The notes under the pieces were generated by a model. The model did not search any database. It saw only the letters and a list, made by a program, of their open reading frames with translations, and had not been told where the DNA came from. Below are positions 1-12,687 of a stretch of 64,000 nt of DNA, piece by piece; position 1 is the stretch's first letter, and each line of letters starts with the position of its first letter. The position numbers and the translations under genes were made by a program. The stretch spans positions 496,001-560,000 of the forward strand of contig JARFIW010001188.1 of the NCBI GenBank assembly GCA_036346225.1. Reading direction: 5' to 3'. The stretch comes from Platerodrilus igneus (taxonomy: Eukaryota; Arthropoda; Insecta; Coleoptera; Lycidae).

Positions 1-826
1 GGTCCGCTTCTAAACTGGTGTAATTCTCAGTGTGCAACAGTTCGTTGACTTTTGTGTTGTAATCGCTTTTATTCATTATTACTGTTGTTTTGCCTTTGTC
101 AGCAGATAGAATTATAATTGAGTTATCGTTTTTTAGATTGCAAATTGCTTTTATTCCGTTACTACTTACATTTGATTTTATTTTGCGATTCTTTTCTATT
201 TCGATTTTGCATTGTACTCTAAATTCGTTTGCTTGATCTTCTTCGAGTTAGTTTGCTGTTTTCTCTATACAGCTGATTATTTCAAAGGTTGGTATTGATT
301 TTGGTGTTATTTCAAAGTTCAGGCCTTTTAATAAAATTAATTTTTCTGTGTCATAAATAGTTCTGTTTGATAAATTTATGACGGTGTTTAGCATGGTGTT
401 GCTGTTTTCTAACGTTTTAGTTTGCGTGTTATTTCTCTCTATAAATAGGTTATTAAATTTCTTTATGTGAATTTCTTTTTGTTTGAAAAATTCTGATTCG
501 TAGTAGGTTTTTGCACTAACGAGGATTTTATCAAAATCATATTTTGTTACCTTTATTCGTATGAAATTTATAATGCCCTCAATATCTTGTTTTAATTTAT
601 AAATAATGTGTCGGTGGTTTTGTAGTCTTTCCCTCATCATACTGTAACTTGTTCTTTCAAGAATCCTTGAAAGTTTATAACTTGTCTGACCAAATTTGAT
701 TCTGAATCCTTCTGGTATTATTTGGTTGTTTCTGCATTTTATTAGGAACGTGAGTGAATTTTTGGATTGCGGTAGCTCTAGGTTTAGATTGTCTAAGTGT
801 CTAAAACATACAAATTTCAGGCCCAT
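1..826 (-). pseudogene. Penelope-like element, N-terminal part of the polyprotein (runs off the window)
   Basis: Penelope-like elements encode a reverse transcriptase, often followed by a GIY-YIG endonuclease. On the minus strand an ATG at 824-826 opens 192 codons to a TAA at 248-250. The same frame then continues to the window edge. Past the stop it encodes the stretch ILSADKGKTTVIMNKSDY (about 110 down to 55), the hallmark 'ADKG..VVMN' block that precedes the RT core in this family. The helical segment before it, with the phrase LKGLNFEITPKSIPT, is also typical. So the protein is interrupted by a single in-frame stop, and the RT core proper would lie beyond position 1. Seen: the frame and motifs. 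Known: the family assignment from these motifs. Inferred: an inactive copy. An active copy with a recoded stop is unlikely. Confidence 0.88.
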
Positions 827-881
827 ACCTGACTTGTAAATACTCCCTATATGTTTGTTGTAGTTTGTTTAGCATTTTTAT

Positions 882-1882
882 TAATCTTCTTTGAGAATAA
901 AACCACTCAAAGTTTTTGAAAACATCTTTATTTATTTATTTACTTATTTACAATGGAATACATTACTAAAAGAAATAACAAATAAAAATCAAATTCCCAC
1001 AATATCTAGGTAGCATTGCAAGTTTTTCCTGGGAATTCTTTGCTGTATTAACATGAAATACAGCCTACATACATGATTTCTATTTATACATACAATCACT
1101 AATTACGTAAAAATAAACATATTAGCAACCCCTGTAACAAAGCATTTGTATCTGACAAGTGTACACCCGCAATAGGGTTACCTCAAAACCATATACAATC
1201 TCCATTGAACAGTATTGGTAAATGACAAGTGTAAACCCGCCATAGGGTTTTCTCAGATCCATATACAATCTTTGTTGAACAATATTGGTAACTGACAAGT
1301 ATAAACCCGCCTTGGGGTCGCCTCAGAACCATATAAAATATTCATAGAACAACATTGGTATCTTACAAGTGTAAACCCGCCATAGGGTCGCCTCAGAACC
1401 ATGTTAAAATCTATCAAAAAGGTAGCCTAAATCAATAATAAGTTTCCCCCTCAAAATAAATATAAAAAAACGACTGCTTACGGTAACGTAATCGCCACCT
1501 CTTTAATAACCATCCTTCCAATTGTATAACTAGAAACATGTTAAAAAATGTTTTCCAATCCTTAAGTTATTGAATTTATATGAAATTTAACAATAAAAAT
1601 TAATCAGCTGATTTGTCGTTAAGCGTATTGACTACCTAAAAAGTCGTTCCCAGGGCGCAACACAAATTGAAGGCAATGATTCTTTTAAACTTTAAAATTT
1701 TCACCTAATGTACTCAAACCAAATATATCGATAACAATAAATCAAAGTCACCTTCAATTTATGTCATAAATGTCAAACTTAAAGCTTTTATTATTTTGAA
1801 AACGATCCTAGGTCATGGATCGAAACGTAAATAAAGATGATTCCAAAAACTTTGAGTGGTTTTATTCCCAAAGAAGATTAAG
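882..1882. repeat. 1 kb segment with ~50-bp inverted ends, candidate Penelope-like terminal repeat region
   Basis: The sequence from about 883 (aatcttctttgagaataaaa) returns inverted at about 1831-1881, with four or five mismatches over 50 bp. Just inside the right end, 1804-1830 can form a small hairpin (gatcc...ggatc) followed directly by gaaac, the layout of stem II and the GAAAC box of the hammerhead ribozymes found in Penelope-like terminal repeats. The matching CUGAUGA box is not intact. The segment lies immediately upstream of the minus-strand Penelope-like ORF, so it is probably that element's inverted terminal repeat. The link is inferred from position and motif. Confidence 0.5.
1153..1410. 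repeat. 70-bp tandem repeat, about 3.7 copies
   Basis: The motif tgacaagt.taaacccgcc recurs at 1153, 1223, 1293 and 1363, exactly 70 bp apart. Each copy carries an imperfect hairpin (acccgc...agggt) and ends in a attggta motif before the next unit. Copies differ at scattered positions, so the array is not brand new. It lies inside the 1 kb inverted-end segment next to the Penelope-like ORF. Confidence 0.9.
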
Positions 1883-2086
1883 AAAAAGTGTACTTTGAGT
1901 CCCCATCAGTAAAGGTTGCACAATTTTCAAATGTTTTTTACCTATTGCGTGTGTTTTAACACAACATAGACCACCTTGACTAACATCAAACCCCTTTCTG
2001 CACATATTATCTTCACACGGCCGTAACCACAATCTACACTCCTCTAAATCTAACCATAACGGATTAAACTGACATTTACCGGGCAT
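1862..2086 (-). pseudogene. zinc-finger N-terminus of a hAT-like transposase, truncated
   Basis: The 74-codon minus-strand frame begins MPGKCQFNPLWLDLEE and continues through a C-x4-C pair and a HAIGKKH (H-x5-H) pair. This is the N-terminal BED/C2H2-like finger with the 'KC.F...WL' leader common in insect hAT-derived proteins. After GKKH the reading frame runs into the inverted end of the neighbouring 1 kb repeat, so the gene is cut by that element and no catalytic domain follows. A domesticated zinc-finger exon is possible but nothing nearby supports it. Confidence 0.55.
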
Positions 2087-4421
2087 ATTAATAAAAAAAC
2101 ACTACGGTGATAAATTTGTTTCAAAATATTAATAAAAACTACCGCAATTTAAATTAGCAGCACATAATAAAATCGCCGCTGCCGCGTTGTAACTTGTATT
2201 GTAAATAACAGTTGAGTATGCTAAATTTAATCTTTTAGTAAGTATAATGAGAAAAGAAAAGCAATAGCTTATTTCTTTGAATTACGTTAAAAATGCAACT
2301 CTGAATGAATGGTCCAGAAAGATCCCGTTATGACTAATACTCACGATAATAAGATGGGATGTTTAAACTAAAAATGTAAAAAACCGTCGATTCAATCAAC
2401 GGTAAAACAGTTGAGTAATTGCGAAGTAGGAGGGCGTGGAAAACTGTCAGAAATCCATTTTGTTGACTAGTAAACTAGAATACGGATAAAAATTTTGAAA
2501 TAATTATGTTTATCTTCTGCTAACAACTCTACAAATTGCACCACTGAACAACTGAACTACTTGCATGCGAAAGTAATTTAGAGGTTATTATATTTCCTAT
2601 TGACGTTTGTAATAAGTTATAAAATGAATTGAGGCACTCATTCGCCAATTTCTTTTAGACTTGTAAAGTTATGATATATCAATTATCAACAGAGATGTAT
2701 TATTCAGATCAATATGTGCATAAATAGACGGCCCTTGCTAGAGTGCCTAAAGATCCAGCATTAAAGCACTTAAATTTAATTGAGAAGAACGGATTTAGCC
2801 AGAAGAGAGATGTAATGTAATATGTCTTCGATTATGAATGTATGTATGGCCGTTGTATCCGTTCGGGCAATTTTTAGTAGTTAGACATTTCTAAAAATAA
2901 CCTAATACCTGCACACTATTTTCGCATATATGTACCTATATATTTTTAGGCACTTTAGCAATCACGAAAGTTTTATTTTATACACAATGAAAGACTACAA
3001 AATAAAAGTCAGACATTGTAATGTCTAAAAGCAAACGCTTAATTTCCGTACGTGAAGTATAAATTCCGCACTTTTTCCGCATATCCGGACTTGCTCTACA
3101 AAATCAGCACTTTTTCAGTACTTTCCGGATTTTTCGTACTAGTAGACACCCTAAAACTATCAAATAAGTTTTTAAAAATATTAGTCTTCAATTTGTATAC
3201 ACATTGAAATATATCAAATAAGAAATAAGAATAAACTAGGTTATCCAACTACCTTTCATCTACAAAATGGCTATACAATTCTTAAGAAATTAGAAACAAA
3301 TAAAAAATTAAATTAGAACGTAAATAAAAAATCGGATTTTTAACAATAAAACAGGTTAGTACAGAAGAACCTTTCCTTCAATTTTAAGATGTCTTTAAGT
3401 CGCCTATTTTGGCGTCAATAGCTAGATTCGTTTTTGAGTTCTAACATTTTCCGGTACAAACGACTATCGTATAAAAACGGTTAGGCTTTACTACAAGTCA
3501 ACAACTTTACACAAAATTAAAAATTTACCTACTAACCAATACAGTTGCGGAAAACGATATAAATTTAAGGTTTAATGCTGTTCTTTTTTATCGCCGATGG
3601 CTGTAATTTGTCAGCACGTCCAAAGCTTTCGGCCGCTTCTGGCTGCATTGTTAGGTGGTGAAATTTTACTATTCCTCTAGGCCTAGGCGTACCCGTTCGG
3701 ACAAAAGTTTCCATATTTAAAGATGCACCATTTTGGGTTTATTATAAGCTTTTGCGATCGGTTCAGGCATATGAATTAACCGTTCTCTCAGTGAGCCGTC
3801 ACCCGTAAATTGTAAATTCTGATTTGATATAACACTCATTGTGAAAAATAGTATATGATGAGTGATTAACTGGTTTCGACTATATAAACATTAAGTTTAA
3901 CTAATTTTTATAAATTCTCTTTTAAAAACTCGAAAACGGTGCAAAATAGAAGAGATATAAATAACTCATATCAAGAGTGATTTCTTGCACTTGTCTTTTT
4001 TTTTTTTATAAAACTTAGACTTGTACCATAATAAATGCCTTTTATGAAATCGTCCGTAATATACTACTTTGATATCCCAAAAGTAATAATAATTCTCACA
4101 TCATTTTTCAAAACTTTAGTAAATTATATAGAGGTCAATAACTTAGTTCTTTTTAAATCTGTATCTTATATTTAAAAAAAAACAATTAAAACATGCTTCC
4201 TATTTTTTAATGATTTTATATAGACGGCCTAAGAAGAAAGAAATTGTATGGTTATCAAAACTTGCTTAACAATCGACAGCGAGAGAAAAATTTGGAAAAA
4301 ACAATTTAAAAATTACCAACCTTTTTCGGAAGCCCACACATTTTCGAAACAGTACTGCTACTAAAACAGTGGTTTTCTATTTACATCAGCACCAAAGTTG
4401 TCATCAGAATTAGGAAGGTAA
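2087..4421. other. no gene recognised
   Basis: AT-rich sequence with stops in all frames. I see no domain, RNA gene or clear repeat. Short echoes of 'cactttttcc.catatccgga' near 3070-3130 are too weak to call a repeat. Confidence 0.6.
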
Positions 4422-4748
4422 GGCAACGAGGATCCGAAAGACTCCGGTTCTGATTCTGATACAATTCAGTCGATACCATCATGTTCAAGTAAGCAAGAGA
4501 AATCATCCGAAGACGGGTATTTGCCACTCTCTAACGATCCAGGTCTTTGGTCGAGTATATTATCTCCAACCCAGGTGCAAAGACTAGTCGAAGAAGTTCC
4601 TATGTATTATCAAAATAAAACCATGTATCTTAAAAACATAAGTGAACGTACGCTTTTATTTATATTTCACTCGAATTTGTCAAATGCTGAAAAAGTTCAG
4701 CGAGACAGGTTACTTTCAAAGTTTAGAACAACACATGCTTATACATAA
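4422..4748 (+). pseudogene. TTF/ZMYM-type hAT-like transposase, N-terminal fragment
   Basis: An open frame from 4422 (after a stop at 4419-4421) to the TAA at 4746-4748 encodes an acidic, serine-rich leader and then LSNDPGLWSSILSPTQVQRL. The 'DPG.W...I....V..LV..GP' block is the signature that precedes the TTF-type zinc finger in ZMYM1-like hAT transposases. A 'LSN.E.V.RD.L..S' stretch near the end is the usual 'LSNGE.V.R.WLVYS' segment just before the finger. The cysteines of the finger and everything downstream are absent. No ATG lies close to the start. It is a decayed fragment. Confidence 0.6.
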
Positions 4749-7700
4749 CATAAATTTCATTCAGACTCATGCCTTTATTACGTTTTAAAATGTTCTGACA
4801 GAAAATATTCTATAGTATTTCGTACGTTCTCGTTCACCAAACTTTTTATTTTTAAGTTGCACATACAAATTACGACAGAAGTAATATAGGCTGAAAACGA
4901 TTTTAAAAAGTATTCTTTAAGGCGATTCTTCCTCTTAAGCAAACAAAAAAGTTTTAATGTAAACTGCTCTCAAAGCCATACTCCTAGGAAATCTAACTAG
5001 GTGAGATTAATCACAGGGTAAAAATTTACCCTGGGTTTTACTCGTCTGTCTAGATTAAATCTGACCTTAAATTTCAACAAATAAGGTAAAATATGAATGT
5101 CAAGTAATCTCTATGCATTAGGGGTTGTAACTCGCTATAATTAAAATTTTTTTAAAAATTTGGATTCCCTTAGAAATTGTGGATTAAATACTTGTTCTAT
5201 ATACCTAGAAATTTAGGTCTTAGATCTAGAGAATGTAGAAATCTAGGTGTAAAGTAATTTTGGACTTTAAGGATTGCCCCGATGTGAAAAAATCCAAAAA
5301 AATTGAATTCTCCTCAAACTTTTAGATTAAAATACATGTCTGGGTATCTAAAGAAGCAATAGCAAAGCAATAGAGTTAAATCTAGATGTACAAAATTCTT
5401 GGGACTCAGGTATTAAAAAGAACGTGATTCCGCACTCAAAGGATGTAGTTTTTTCAGTAAATTCTACATCAAATACATATCTTAGGCCTCTCGAAAATCG
5501 TGTCCGAACCTGGACAACGAGCAAAGAACAAAACTGCGTCAGTTCCGCTATTCACTGTCTAGTATCTTGGCTTTTTCAGTGGTTAGTGTTTGGTGCCTTT
5601 TTTTTAAATTTTGGCACCCACTTGAGAGTCTCGATATTTCGTTCATTAAATTGAGAGATGTGTTTATCTTCTGTTTAAAAAATCGCTTATCAGAAACTAA
5701 AAATTTTTCCTACTTAGACGAAATCTATACTCGCTAGTTTTTAAATCATGGACGCACCTTTAGTTTCTTCTTTGGTAAAGACTAATTCTAAAAAACGTCA
5801 AATTTGGTGATGGTTTAAGTTTTTTATTGTTATTATGTCACTTACATTATTCACGGTTTCGCCGTTTTATTTCTCAAAATCTTCCTCGTGTTATTATGTG
5901 GAGAGCTTCAAAAATTTGCCTCATTTTCACTTGTTGGTGCGAACTATGATTTCTCTTAGGCATTTCTGATACGGATTAAATACTGTAGTAGATACAAACA
6001 AGAAACACAAGTACAGCTTTAACCGACGGTCAACGTAATGAGCAATGAGTGAAACTATTAGATTGTATTAAAACTTTTGGAAACTGCGTACAGTTTGCCA
6101 AAACCAGCAACAAAAGATACGAAAATTTCTCTACATCGCTATAAGAAATCTACCATTCACTTGAATTCTAAATCCTTTGCATCAAACTAATGCAACACTG
6201 TCAAGTTTATGAGGAAGAATTTAGCAGGCTTTTGCCTGTAACCTGGTCAAAGTTCAATGGGTGACTAAAACTGAATGAATATTTCGTTAAGTATACTGCA
6301 GAGCTATCTGTGGCACACTACCATAAACTGCCAGAGCAAGAAACGACTTGTTGTCCATGTCAAACTTGGTCACCTTATGCTACATTAAAATATATTATAA
6401 TACATCAAACTCGTCACTTTGACACATTGACGGACTCTCTCAGTTTGTACAAGCTGTAACTATTCACATTCACATTTAGTACTTAAGCACCATATGACTG
6501 AATTTTTTCTCTCGATGGTTTTAGTTCAAGGATAACTTTTCTTAGGCGTTTTTTAATAACGTCCCATCCATTTCATAATAGATTCAAATCTGAATTAGAA
6601 GATAGCCAATCTGGAACCGTAATATGATTGTACTCGCTTCGATGCAATTTTAGAGCTAGGCGCATGGTTTGTTAGTTAATTCGGTTTAAATACAATACTA
6701 AAGTGCATAGAATACATGAAATGAAAACAGAAATAATCACTTACCCTCAGTTAGTCCGTATTGATTAGGATGTTCATTCACCAATCGTTCCCTACTTAAA
6801 TCTTATTATGTACAAAGTTTTAGAAAATAATTTGGATAATTTTAACAACCTACTTTTAACATCAGATTTGACCGTTTCTGATCAGTTATCTTTAATAGTT
6901 TTCATTATCTAATGGCCAAACCTACCTAAATCAGCCACCATCAATTCACACTATCCACTACCACACAAAAATCTTACGTAATTTAACTTAACTAATAAAA
7001 ATAACGGCCTGTAAAATTTAAAAACAATATGATTCTTGTCTTACCGTTTAAATTGTGCTTGTCGTCCTTTTTCATATAGTTAAAATTTCTCCATTAAATA
7101 TCATTAAACAACAAAATAGTTTTTCTACTCAATATACCAAGATCCTTTAAATCGTTTTAAATTTACCATTAAATGCCATTAAGGACTCACATATGCTTTC
7201 CATATCCACATACCAATAACGACCAAATCGCTTAAAATTTAATCATCAATTTATCATTAAATCCATTACAACTTCATATATGTTTCCATTCAAATTAAAA
7301 CAATCTTGCTGTAATTCATTATTGTTCATTTATTTAAAATCAAATCAATGTACTTCAAAGTCTTCAAAATCTTACTGCTGTACATTTCAAATACCTGTAG
7401 TCACTATAAACTTCCACTATTAAAACCTACCGTACATAATATCTTAGTTCAACGGTATTGTGACGTTTAAAACAAGTATTTAACAACTATCTATTAACCG
7501 CCTTCTCAATTGGTTTATATAGTCAAGCCCTACTGGTACGTGATACGTCTAGAACAGTCCAGTAATCTCTGAGTGTTGTTCCTGCGCTCTGTGATTAGTT
7601 TAAAATAAAGGTTGGTCCTCTACACCAGCATCTCGAATCTTCTGAATGATGTAATGTTTAGAAGGATGGCATGAAATAGCCTAGAGCTACTAATTAGTTC

Positions 7701-8193
7701 TATTTATCCACGTTTATCGTATCCCTACCGACTTCATGGCTTGATTTATCGCGTCATTCGCCTTATTTTTACAACTTTTACTTCTCTAATTGGGTGTATG
7801 TCATTTATGTATAAAATCTTCTCAAAGTTCAATACACGCGTACTTGAATAATATACATACGTTCCGTAATCTTTTCAAAGCTGTATTTTTCTTTCTGAAC
7901 ACGCTTAAATGAAATCCTTTAAAATAACTTCGCATTTAAGCGTTTAAGCACTTTAGACTGAAACTTTTTGAAAATCGTGGAACTTACTTTATTCTTATCT
8001 AAGAACACGCGAATTAAATTCCTTCAATCGCGCATATACAATTTAATCTATCGAGTGTTTCAATACGTTACTATACAAATGAATATTTATAAGATTTGGG
8101 CTTCTTTTAAAATTTGATTATTTTGCTCAGCTTCAGAGTGTTATATGTTCATGGAATGGTGCGATGTTCCTTCTTTTTGACTCCTAACCACAA
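4749..8193. other. no gene recognised
   Basis: AT-rich, with stops in all frames. Around 7080-7270 the phrase 'aaattt.(t/a)ccattaaat.(c)catta' recurs three times about 75-90 bp apart, suggesting a very decayed tandem repeat. I could not match the short frame at 5424-5654 to anything. Confidence 0.5.
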
Positions 8194-8194
8194 C

Positions 8195-8233
<39 letters not shown>

Positions 8234-8234
8234 A
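8194..8234. repeat. (TA)n microsatellite at the 5' edge of TA-bounded element copy 1
   Basis: A nearly pure TA run with two TG interruptions. The conserved element end gctatgataatagg follows it directly. Confidence 0.95.
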
Positions 8235-10099
8235 ATGCTATGATAATAGGATTATTTAGGGGTATATTGAGTCATAAGCGCAGTACACTACATTTAAATA
8301 GCACTAAAGTCCAGAAAACTAAACAATTTTATCATAACAGGCACGCAGTTCGCCAATCAAGCAAAAAGCCAATATCAAACACTGTATATAAATCACAACT
8401 AACTTTAATTAATGAAAGTAAACTCATTCTTTAAAAAATTAAAGCACATTTAGTAAGATAAATAACTTGTACGGCATACAATTCATTTTAAAACAACAAT
8501 GCAACAATGCAAGCATAAAACTGAAAATAAATACGCATTCGTGTAAGGAAATAACCATACATACTCGCAATAAAAGAATCCCATTCAAAACAAATATGTT
8601 TCATAAACGCAGGAAGTGAATAAACGCATTCAATTTACGTCATCATAAAAATTTGATTACGTGAGCTTTAATTGTAAGCATCAGAAAATTCGAATGAAAT
8701 CCAACAAATTAGGGAAACAAAACAAGAGAACAGACGTTTGGCTACGTGATAAATTAAACGGAAGTTTGAATAAATTGCTATACAAACAAACGGACGTGAC
8801 TTGAGAAAGTACAAAGGTTTTATATTCAGAGGAATACATTATACAAAACTAGATATCTAAGTGATGTACTAAGCATTTCGATAAGAATTTGGATGGTAAT
8901 TTTGTAGAAAGTCCCAAGGCCTGCACGATAAGGCAAAGTGCAACGCCTCAATCAACAACGTAAACTGGGAAAATCAATCATACAGGTAAGGAGGAGGATC
9001 CTTTATATAGGACATGAATTTGATAAACAATCAGTCTTTCTTCAACAAGGGCACGCTTGGTACCAGTTCAAATTAGAATATCAGGCGAAGTGAAAATAGT
9101 AAATTAAATGCATAATTACAATTTTAGCGAAAGTCGTAAATAAAAAATTTTGAATTGACAATACTAGTACAAGTATACGATAGAAGTTTGCCGTTGACTT
9201 TGAAACGGTAGTTAAAATTTTTAATTAAACATAATTTTAGTATTTAATAACCCAGTGCTCTAAATGTTCGACTAAATCTAAATGTTCGACTAGATCTAAA
9301 AACTCGAACAAATAATAAACTAAATAAACCACTTCATAGCCATTTAAGTGTTCGTCTAAACATTGTATTATTCTAAACATTGAATGGGGTTTGGCCAAGT
9401 TGTCTTACAAAATCAACTAAGGGTTAAACTGGGCGAGCTGTACTACCAAATCAACAAGTGAACTCAACAGAAAATAATTCAGAGGTACTGGTCACCCACA
9501 CGCAGCAGCAGTTCGAAGGATTGGAAACACGCAGGGAAAACACAGGTCAGAAATAAGAACAATTTTTAACAGCATAAGGCATTCATTTCGTTTTGAATAC
9601 TTACATTTCCATATATTGAAATATTTATGTAAAGGGTCATCAAAATTTTTTTAAAAATTACGTAAAACGAAAGGTCATTGAACGTTCAAAGGTATTTCCA
9701 GTAGTAAATAGTGTTATTTTTGCTGGCTTTAAATTGATTTAAGGGAGTTACAATTTGGGGATAAACAAATTGATATTCCTACTTTGATTCAGGGGTTTCT
9801 TTTTGAATAGTGAATCACATTATCAAAGTTATAAAGCTGTAAAATGTATATATTCTTGATCATTATACAAATTTTGCTTAGTTTCGTTTACATCATTTAA
9901 GTAGGAAAGTGCTAGAGAAAAGGGGGGTAGAAACTTCTTTGTTATCGTACAGTCGTGCACCCTGTGTGGATTCAGCTGAACTAGTCGAGGCATTAAAAAG
10001 AATTGTATTTAAAATTTAAAGTTGAGGTTATTTAGAGACACAGAGTGGAGGCAGGCAGCAGGAGAACATTAATTACATCGGCGTGCGGCGATATTATAG

Positions 10100-10100
<1 letters not shown>
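8235..10100 (+). mobile_element. TA-bounded element family, copy 1
   Basis: It begins with gctatgataataggattat at the edge of a TA array, a terminus shared with copies at 10140 (same strand), 14940 (inverted) and 35907 (inverted). The distal half is also shared. In order it holds a tandem-repeat zone (9255-9320), the palindrome ttgaacgttcaa (about 9678), a ttttgctggctttaa block (9718), a g-rich block (about 9920), and a cggcg-rich end that abuts the next TA array at 10101. I see no coding capacity and no terminal inverted repeats between its two ends. About 1.87 kb. I infer a non-autonomous element whose insertion or termini involve TA microsatellites; its class is unknown. Confidence 0.7.
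9255..9320. repeat. short tandem repeat inside copy 1
   Basis: The unit ctaaatgttcgactaaat occurs two to three times with substitutions. Each copy of this family has a tandem repeat at this relative place, but the unit differs. Confidence 0.6.
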
Positions 10101-10137
<37 letters not shown>

Positions 10138-10139
10138 TA
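10101..10139. repeat. (TA)n array between element copies 1 and 2
   Basis: A TA run with one phase slip. The 3' end of copy 1 (ggcgatattatagca) is on its left and the 5' end of copy 2 (gctatgataatagg) on its right. Confidence 0.95.
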
Positions 10140-11650
10140 GCTATGATAATAGGGTTATTTAAGGGTGTATAAGTCACAAGGAATACTTCATGTAAACATA
10201 AAAATCAAGAAAACCAAACATTTAAATCATAAATACCAGTTTGTATAGGCAAACATTTAAAAGCGGGCATATTTCATAACGTATAAAGAATTGAGGCGAA
10301 AGCGTACGTGCTGTTTGAAATGTAGGGATTGCCACGTTGAATAAAACGCAGCTTATGTAAACAAAGCATGGACATTAAAATTAAGACTACGTTCAGTTGA
10401 AAGATACAAATATAATACCATAATAGAAAGCCTTATGCACGTAAAAAAATCAAGCGTCTATAACATGCAATATTGATTAAAACCCAAGAGGTTAAAGATA
10501 TCAAATAATGACAACGCCTTGGCCAACGTCTAATAACAAGATAGCGATCGGTCAAGCAATACAAGCACGTGGAACGAATTTGTCTATAAAACCTACCGTA
10601 GCCGATAAGAGGGAGCATTCCATAATCGACGCTCGGACTGTAATAGTCGAAACAAAAGTATTATCCAAATGGAAAACAGTAAAAGTGCGCGATTAAATTA
10701 CGTGTTTATAAAACTCCGCCGTTAATATAAAACGTTCCTAGGTAAGGACACAACTATAAAACAGCTCCAAGTATGGGAAACTATATAACGACTCTAGGTA
10801 AGAACACAATTAATATAAATAGACTCTAAGTAAGGACACAACTATAAATCGACTCTAAGTATGGGAAATTAAAATCTACTCTAAGTACGGCCACAATAAA
10901 TAGGAAACTAAATCAAGACTAACTAAACAACAACGTTATAACTAAATCACTGGGTTAAAACTCTACGTAATAACTGGTAAACATTTCGAAGAACTGGGGT
11001 ACACGCCAAGCTGCGGGTCAGCGACTCGAAACCACTGAACAAACAACCGATTTGGGTCAGGGAGCTCTACTGAGAAACTACATAAGGCCAGGATAACATT
11101 TTTTTATAGTATGTTACATTTATTATTTTGAATATATGCTGAGCTTAAAAATTTACATGTAATTTAAATATTTGTGTAAAAAGTCAACAAAATTTTGGTT
11201 GGTACACAAAAGTACGTTTTAAAAAAAGGAATAATTCTTTGAACGTTCAACGAAACATTCACAGTAAAATACAATTCTTTTTGCTGGCTTTAATTAATAT
11301 AAAAAGGTGTAAAAAGGGTTATAATCCTCGTAATGATCAAATTTGATAGGAATATTTATTTTAATTCTAATTCAAAAGTTATGTAAATAGTACATTCTAA
11401 ATTTTCTTCGCTTATTATACAAATTTTGGTAAATTTTGCTTGCCTTATTCAGGTATATGGAGTGTTAGAAGGAAGCGGGTAAAAATTCTCTATTATCATA
11501 TCGTCGTTCACTCTGTGCGAGGTATGTCTGAGCTAGTCGGAGCATAAAAATAACTGTGTTAATTTTAAATTATTTTAAAAGAGGCACAGAGGTGGCGATC
11601 ACCAGGCAATTGGTCGTTATACATCTGACGGGCGGCGATATTAAATATAT
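10140..11650 (+). mobile_element. TA-bounded element family, copy 2
   Basis: It has the same 5' terminus as copy 1 (gctatgataatagggttatt), the same distal blocks (palindrome ttgaacgttcaa near 11240; ctttttgctggctttaa near 11278), and the same end region (gacgggcggcgatattaaat near 11630). Its internal tandem repeat (10728-10905) uses a different unit from copy 1. The right end passes into a short tatatttatat stretch. No coding region. Direct orientation with copy 1, separated only by the TA array. Confidence 0.7.
10728..10905. repeat. internal ~28-45 bp tandem repeat of copy 2
   Basis: Units of the type gactctaagtaaggacacaa followed by ctataaat recur five or six times with length variation. 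The ctaag core is shared, inverted, with the repeat in copy 3. Confidence 0.75.
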
Positions 11651-12467
11651 TTATATTGAGTTGATAAGGGGTCACAAGAGGTCATTGAAACCCCAACTCT
11701 AAAAATAAATCCCACTAAAATATAATAGAATCCTGAAAAAATGCAATTTTTCGTAAATTCATGGTTACGCCTTGTAATTATTCAAATAGTCTTCTTCTGA
11801 TCGCCACCGCTCTGTGTATTTTAATCTCCTGAAGTTTTAAATCTGCCTCGGCTAGCCCAGTTTAATTCACACAGAGTGCACAACGTTACGATAATCAAAT
11901 AGTTTACCCCTATTCCCTAAAACTTTATCTAATTTGAATGATAAAACGAAGTCGATTAATATTTGTATAATGAGAAAAGAAAAATGATTTACACTTCACA
12001 GCTTAATCTGTTTGACTGTGTGATAAAATTAACCCCTGAATCAAATAACAATAAATTTTAAATTATTTTTCTCCAAAAATTAAAACTCCCTTTCCTTATT
12101 TTAAAATCAGCAAAATGTCGTTGCACTCTACTGGAAATTTCTCTGAACGTTCAAGATTTTCCCTTGTTTACGAAATTTTTCACGTATCAAAATTAATTTC
12201 TGTTGACTCCTTACATAAATTATTCAAGTTTAAAATATGTTCAAAAATACTAAATAGAAAATAATGCCTTAATATGATCAATGTTCAAATATAATAAATA
12301 GTAAATAATGTTTTATGCAAGATAGTTCTGACCTGTAGTTTTTCTTGAGCGTCTTTCAGTTGCGTGCCGTGGATCAGTACCCCAATATAGCTTTTAGTTG
12401 AGTTGCTTAGTCTCCAAGTTCTACCCCGTTGAATGCGATCTGCCTTAACTTTTCATAACGTTGTAAT

Positions 12468-12590
12468 GTCCTTAGATTTATTCTTAGATTTATTCTTAGA
12501 GTATCCTTAGAATGTTGTACTTAGATTGTCCTTAGAATTGTTCTTAGAATTTCGTACTTAGAATTTTCTTACATTTATCCTTAGAGCCCT
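12468..12590. repeat. internal tandem repeat of copy 3
   Basis: Repeated 13-17 bp units built on ttcttagaa / gtccttaga / gtacttaga. It lies at the same relative position as the arrays in copies 1, 2 and 4. Confidence 0.8.
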
Positions 12591-12687
12591 GAGCTATGAA
12601 TATTTTAGCTAAATTAATTAATAAATTTCTACTTACGTTTTCTAGCAAACGGCCAAGCTTTGTCTCATGTATTTTCACGATAATTAA

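Noticed and set aside
1153..1410. Possible CRISPR-like array
   Set aside because: The 70-bp units are contiguous and the whole unit repeats; there are no unique spacers and the genome is eukaryotic.
8114..8434. 106-codon frame across the TA array
   Set aside because: It is held open by the (TA)n run reading Tyr-Ile; no protein family.
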